64,000 nt of DNA from Anastatus disparis (lineage: Eukaryota; Arthropoda; Insecta; Hymenoptera; Eupelmidae). The notes beneath the pieces were generated by a model, which saw nothing but the letters and a program-made list of their open reading frames with translations, ran no database searches and was not told the DNA's origin. The position numbers were made by a program, and so were the translations under genes. Location: NCBI GenBank assembly GCA_017163975.1, contig JAFFSR010000220.1, positions 16,262,001 through 16,326,000 on the forward strand, in the 5' to 3' direction. Positions within the stretch are counted from its first letter, which is position 1, and each line of letters opens with the position of its first letter. This document shows, in pieces, positions 60,014 to 64,000 of the stretch.

Positions 60014-60105
60014 TTAATGCCTCAGTAGCTCAAGCGACTAAGGTGTTGGGTGCGTATAATTTTTAGTTCGAAGGTTCAATTCCCAACCAAACACCAATTT
60101 TTTCT
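60014..60105 (+). mobile_element. tRNA-like SINE head
   Basis: TGCCTCAGTAGCTCAAGCGA resembles an A-box region and GAAGGTTCAATTCCC a B-box, at tRNA spacing. The acceptor arms do not pair, so it is listed as a SINE or tRNA pseudogene. Confidence 0.45.
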
Positions 60106-60177
60106 TTTTTTTTCTACATTTTCATTTTAAATCTTATATTAATTATTTTTTTATATTTATAAATATTTTTCAAGTGT

Positions 60178-60952
60178 GCATATATAAATATACATACTTT
60201 TTTTCTTTTTTTTCATTATAAATGTATGCTTTACACACATTTTTTCTAAAACGCTAAAAATAACACAGCTTTAAATTTTATAATGAGATTATAATTTTTT
60301 GAAACAAAAAATAGATTTAAATATAATTTAAAACAATGGTAAATATGCGCTTGAATAAATAGATCAATTTATAAAATAAAAAATATGTAAAAAATTCATA
60401 GTAAATCATTGTGATTAGAATGTCGAAAAGTTTAAATTACCGAATGTCTTTTAGATAATAAAATTTATAAAACATTGCAAATATAGTAATTAATTATATA
60501 AAAAAAATATTCTTAATTTTTATAAAAAAAATGTATCATTGATAAAAAAAGAAATTAAATTTATAACAAAAAATATAATAACTATTAATTATTATTATTA
60601 ATTTAATTTATTAAAATTAAATTAAATTAATTAATTTTTTTTATATAATTAATTACTATATTTGACATTATTATAATTGATCTAAAAGACATTCGGTAAT
60701 TTAAACTTTCCGGCATTCTAATCACAATAATTTACTATGAATTTTTTACATATTTTTTATTTTATAAATTGATCTATTTATTCAAGCGCATATATACCAT
60801 TGTTTCAAATTATATTTAAATCTATTTTTTGTTTCAAAAAATTATAATCTCATTATAAAATTTAAAGCTGTGTTATTTTTAGCGTTTTAGAAAAAAATGT
60901 GTGTAAAGCATACATTTATAATGAAAAAAATGAAAAAAAGTATGCATACTTT
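60178..60952. mobile_element. Foldback element with A/T-rich arms
   Basis: Arms mirror each other over about 380 bp: CATTATAAATGTATGCTTTA, ACACAGCTTTAAATTTTATA and GACATTCGGTAATTTAAACT (right arm) with their complements. The centre is near 60580. Confidence 0.8.
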
Positions 60953-61289
60953 TTTTTACTCGGGCCATTCTTTATATTAATGAAATGGTTTTGATAACTT
61001 ACACCATCTTTTTTATTTTTATCTTGCGACAGGTATTCATATCCTTGCTTAAATCATTTAAAATCTCGCGCGCCTCCAAGTACCGCGCTCGCCCGCTACG
61101 ACGCACCCCGCCGTAAGCGCTCCTTATACAGGAACAGCGAGCTGTATAGGAGATATAAGAGTCGATGCCAGCTACCATAGACATCAGCGTCGACCGTTAT
61201 TTTTGCAGAGGCTACTACAGTCTTGCTTCGCTAACATTGGCGCTTCAGTGTTAGTTCAGCCTGTATTTTGCTCTAGTATACGGCGCCCC

Positions 61290-62298
61290 CAGGGGCGGAT
61301 TAAAGGGGGGGCTAAGTAGGGCTATAGCCCCGGGCTCCGGTTATCAGGGGGCCCCGAATAGAATAAGGTTGTTGAAAAAATGTTTGCGAATATTAAATTT
61401 AAAAAGATTTTTTAGTTTGTAAAATTTATATAGTAAAGCGGGGTAAGATGAGGAAGAAAGTTTTTATATCTTAATTTAATAAAGAATATTATAATCTATT
61501 AAATAAATAAATCCTTATAAAATAATGTAAATTGATTTTGATAGATGATTTTTTTATAAATATAATAGCAATTTTTAAAAGATTTTAAAGATAGTAAAAA
61601 TTTGTTTATCATTATTTTATTCATATTTTGATCATCGATAATAAAAACATGGAATTTACTACTATTTAAAATAAGACTATTATTAAACAATTAAATCTCT
61701 CTTGATTTGCAAATTGTGAGTCCGAAAGGTCATTTTCAGTTTTAAAACGATTAAAAAATGTATTGCGAGCAAATATGCTGGATAAAAGATTATCGTCTTT
61801 AGCTGGATTTGGAAATGAATTACTTCGAAATTTAAGTTATGATTTAATTGATAGATCTGCCAATGATAAAGCAAGGAAAAAAACTTTCAAAGTTTAATTA
61901 TATGAATTTCAATTGAAATTTTTTATATTGATCATATATTCTAATTTTTAATACATAAAATATTTAAAGATAATTAAAAATTTACTGACTAATTTATTAT
62001 ATCTGATTTATTTTAATAACTTTGAAAATATCATATAAAAATTAATAATTTCTTATACTCTAAACAAATCTTTATTGTCTATCTGCACTTCTAATCTGTT
62101 GCGTAGTTTTAAGAATTCGGTTTAAGAAAGAAAGGCAATAAATTTGCTATCCGCCAGAAGTCATAATTTACTTCTAAGTAGAAAAAATTATATAAAATAT
62201 AAACATTATTCAATTTTTTATATCGAAAAAACGTTGTCCTTAAAGGGGCCCCGTTATGTTCATAGCCCAGGGCCCCACGGAACCTTGATCCGCCCCTA
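61290..62298 (+). mobile_element. hAT element remnant with perfect 8-bp target duplication
   Basis: Ends CAGGGGCGGATTAA and TTGATCCGCCCCTA are inverted, and GGCGCCCC is present on both sides (61282-61289 and 62299-62306), the 8-bp duplication of hAT elements. About 1 kb; it keeps the C-terminal dimerisation segment of the transposase. Inserted in the LTR-like segment. Confidence 0.85.
61709..61897 (+). pseudogene. hAT transposase C-terminal dimerisation domain
   Basis: Sixty-two codons to a TAA: ANCESERSFSVLKRLKNVLR then ANMLDKRLSSLAGFGNELLR. C-E-x-E-R-S-F-S-x-L-K-R-x-K and the following L-R-x-x-M-x-x-x-R-L are hallmarks of the hAT dimerisation domain. A TGA at 61703 cuts it off from any upstream part, and no catalytic domain is present. 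Confidence 0.75.
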
Positions 62299-62958
62299 GG
62301 CGCCCCGTATGCTAACACAATCTTATCTGGTCATTAAGCTGTTGGGTTCTTAATTGAACCATCTAGAGGACCACGTTCCTCCACAGACCACCGTATAGAC
62401 GGCCGTCTTCCTCTCCACCACCGCATAAATTCGGTTAAGGGTGACATGTCCACCAACATATTATTTTATTATTCCTTATCAAGGGTGCAGACCACCCATT
62501 TATTATATTTCTCATTAGCGTTTAAGGGAGGCGTGCACTTGTTTATTTACTGTATTAGCATAAACGCGTTAAGCGTGCCGTCCATTCATCTCTTCGATAC
62601 ATTGTAAATTAATTATAGTATTTTCTATCTTTATTTGTTACAGCACCGAAGCTAATTGACGTGTCTATCGTTGTTATTAATAAATCAAATTATTTGGTTT
62701 ATTCTTTCAATTAAAGATGGTTTTTGTTCGCTTTTTATTTTTTTTATACACGTCGTTGTAAATAGTATTCTTTAAGTCAATAAATCTTCGGTACTCCCTA
62801 GCATAAAACTGATGTGTACACCTGGTCACTTTCCCGTCTTTTCCGCCGCCCGTCCTCTCCACCTCCTCCAGTCTGACCCTGGCTTCGCTGAAGCATCCGG
62901 CAAACGAGGTTCAGACCCCCTTTGCATAGTCACTTAGTCTAAGTTAGCAATAAGGGTC

Positions 62959-63205
62959 TTAACCGTTACCATCTTTTGAATTTAATTGATTATCATCGTC
63001 GGCTTCTTCGCTTTGATTTTTACTCATTTTCATTTTTGTGTTATTTAAAGGGGGATCAGATAATCTTTTTTTTATTTGAATTTACAGTAGCAATATCTGT
63101 TTCAGTAAGGGGGTTATTATACATGACTTTATTGAAATTTTCAACTAGATTATTTAGCGAGTCTCCGATTGAAATTTCCATTTCCATTTGTTCTGAGGTA
63201 GCCAT
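62959..63205 (-). pseudogene. N-terminus of ORF1 of the I-like LINE
   Basis: Starts MATSEQMEMEISIGDSLNNL at 63205 and reads to NSNKKK, where a run of eight A causes a frameshift; the next frame continues RLSDPPLNNTKMKMSKNQSE and stops at 62959. It is cut off from the rest of ORF1 by the LTR-like insertion. Confidence 0.55.
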
Positions 63206-63429
63206 ATTGGCTTCTCTATATCGCTTTTAACGCCTTACTTTTAAACAACTATTTTAAAGAAATTGAAGAAAACCGCTTCACGCGGGTTATTTGTATGTAT
63301 ATCACAATTAATTTCTTTTGAGTACAATCTTATTATTTCTCAATTACGATTTTATTTTTAACGTCTTTTATATAAAACACCGATTTTTCTCACAATTACA
63401 TGTTCTTCGCAGCAGTAGTCAACCTGAAC

Positions 63430-64000
63430 GTTATCGCGTGTGTGTGTTCTAGGCAGCGTAGACTTACGCCTGTACGCTCACTTAACGTACCTCCAGTACT
63501 GCCCACATATGCACTGTAGTGTAGACCTGTGTGCTCACTTGGTCTACCCTCATGTGCAAGAGAATGAATGAGCCTTTGACTGTGGTGTGCCACTAGCCAA
63601 GACAGCCAGCTACCATCTGCCTCACCCTCTTTTAGCCTTGTGTGCTTACCACACCATAATCTACACAGCTTGGTTTCGGTTGCTTCTCGGCTCTTTATAT
63701 ACCTGAGCCTCGTTTTTCCTATTGCGCGAAACGACGTAAGCAGCGGCCGAGCTCGAAATTATCGTTCCGTAATAGCTTGGCCGCTAAGCGCGAGATTTGA
63801 ATTGTGCGAGAATACATACTCGTCACACCGTTAAATTAAAAAAATCGCTTTAAATCGGCTAATTTTGAATACAAAAATCTGCAACTTTCCAAAAATCTTC
63901 CTTACATGTTAAAGAACAAATCTATCGCAAAGTTCTTCGAGACTTGAAGTTCCTTCAATATTTTTTGTCACTAAAGTTAATTCATGTCAACAAATGCTCT
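63430..64000. other. GC-richer repeat-like end of the window
   Basis: Contains an inverted pair AGCGGCCGAGCT and AGCTTGGCCGCT around 63745-63790 and TATATAC or TATATAAAAC boxes (63370, 63697). It could be another LTR or the 5' UTR region of the I-like LINE. No gene is supported. Confidence 0.35.

Larger units (their letters stand above)
59595..62949 (+). mobile_element. LTR-like segment inserted in the I-like LINE
   Basis: 62310-62949 is the plus-strand counterpart of the LTR at 50307 (AGGGTGACATGTCC, ACTCCCTAGCATAAAAC, CTTTCCCGTCTTTTCC, CTGGCTTCGCTGAAGC) and ends in GTTAGCA. The left boundary is taken near 59595, where LINE ORF1 breaks off. GC-rich parts at 59600-59690 and 61070-61290 fit an LTR. 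Three other elements are nested inside. Confidence 0.5.
55431..63430 (-). mobile_element. I-like LINE, heavily interrupted
   Basis: Minus-strand element. The 5' end of ORF1 is at 63205, the rest of ORF1 at 59570-58383, the ORF2 start at 58291, RT C-terminal motifs at 58100-57400, an RNase H-like part at 57347-57108, a C-terminal zinc-knuckle part at 56030-55500, and a (GAA)n-like 3' tail at 55440-55461. RNase H plus three CCHC knuckles in ORF1 point to the I superfamily. Interruptions: hairpins at 55748, 56696 and 58908, and the LTR-like segment 59595-62949. Confidence 0.65.

Noticed and set aside
63396..63834. Open frames at the right end of the window
   Set aside because: Short, on both strands, in GC-richer repeat-like DNA with no recognised domain.

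Overview
This window is AT-rich eukaryotic DNA, most likely from an insect. Genes are split by GT-AG introns, there is no operon structure, and the DNA is crowded with tRNA-derived SINEs, Helitron ends, LINEs and many foldback elements. A 28 to 30 % GC parasitoid-like hymenopteran would fit, but that is inference; no marker in the window fixes the species. Layout: (1) 1-2654 is the 3' part of an ecdysteroid-kinase-like (EcKL/CHK-kinase) gene on the + strand. (2) 3887-4748 is a complete three-exon FAM174-type membrane protein gene on the - strand. (3) 6728-13603 holds two tandem, two-exon genes on the + strand for small secreted peptides. They share a signal-peptide exon, a 275-nt second exon and a conserved proximal promoter, and I recognise no named family. 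(4) 14065-17714 and 28041-40380 (both - strand) are two tandem seven-exon paralogues for secreted proteins of about 618 and 639 residues that resemble the insect DUF4803 family. All exon joins keep frame. The second copy has its first exon about 8.3 kb away because intron 1 was filled with nested transposons. (5) From about 41 kb to the end I find no intact host gene. This part is a graveyard of mobile DNA: a Helitron helicase remnant and a cluster of short Helitron-like elements (47.7-50.3 kb), a probable solo LTR (50.3-51.6 kb), and a deeply nested block (52.9-63.2 kb). In the nested block an LTR relative is split by a foldback element that is itself split by a Tc1/mariner-type foldback. Next to it lies an I-like LINE split by several hairpins and by another LTR-like segment, which in turn contains a hAT element with a perfect 8-bp target duplication. 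How the genes relate: the EcKL and FAM174 genes look like ordinary housekeeping or detoxification neighbours. The two small-peptide genes and the two large secreted-protein genes form two adjacent tandemly duplicated secreted families, which is the pattern of a fast-evolving effector, venom, salivary or reproductive locus; that functional reading is inference. The most unusual observations are the 15-bp coding repeat that runs into the 5' splice site of peptide gene 2, the duplicated and decayed second exon inside peptide gene 1, a family of hairpins sharing only their AATAGTAT-like tips, and two unrelated LINEs that have both lost the endonuclease-RT core but kept ORF1 and the ORF2 ends.
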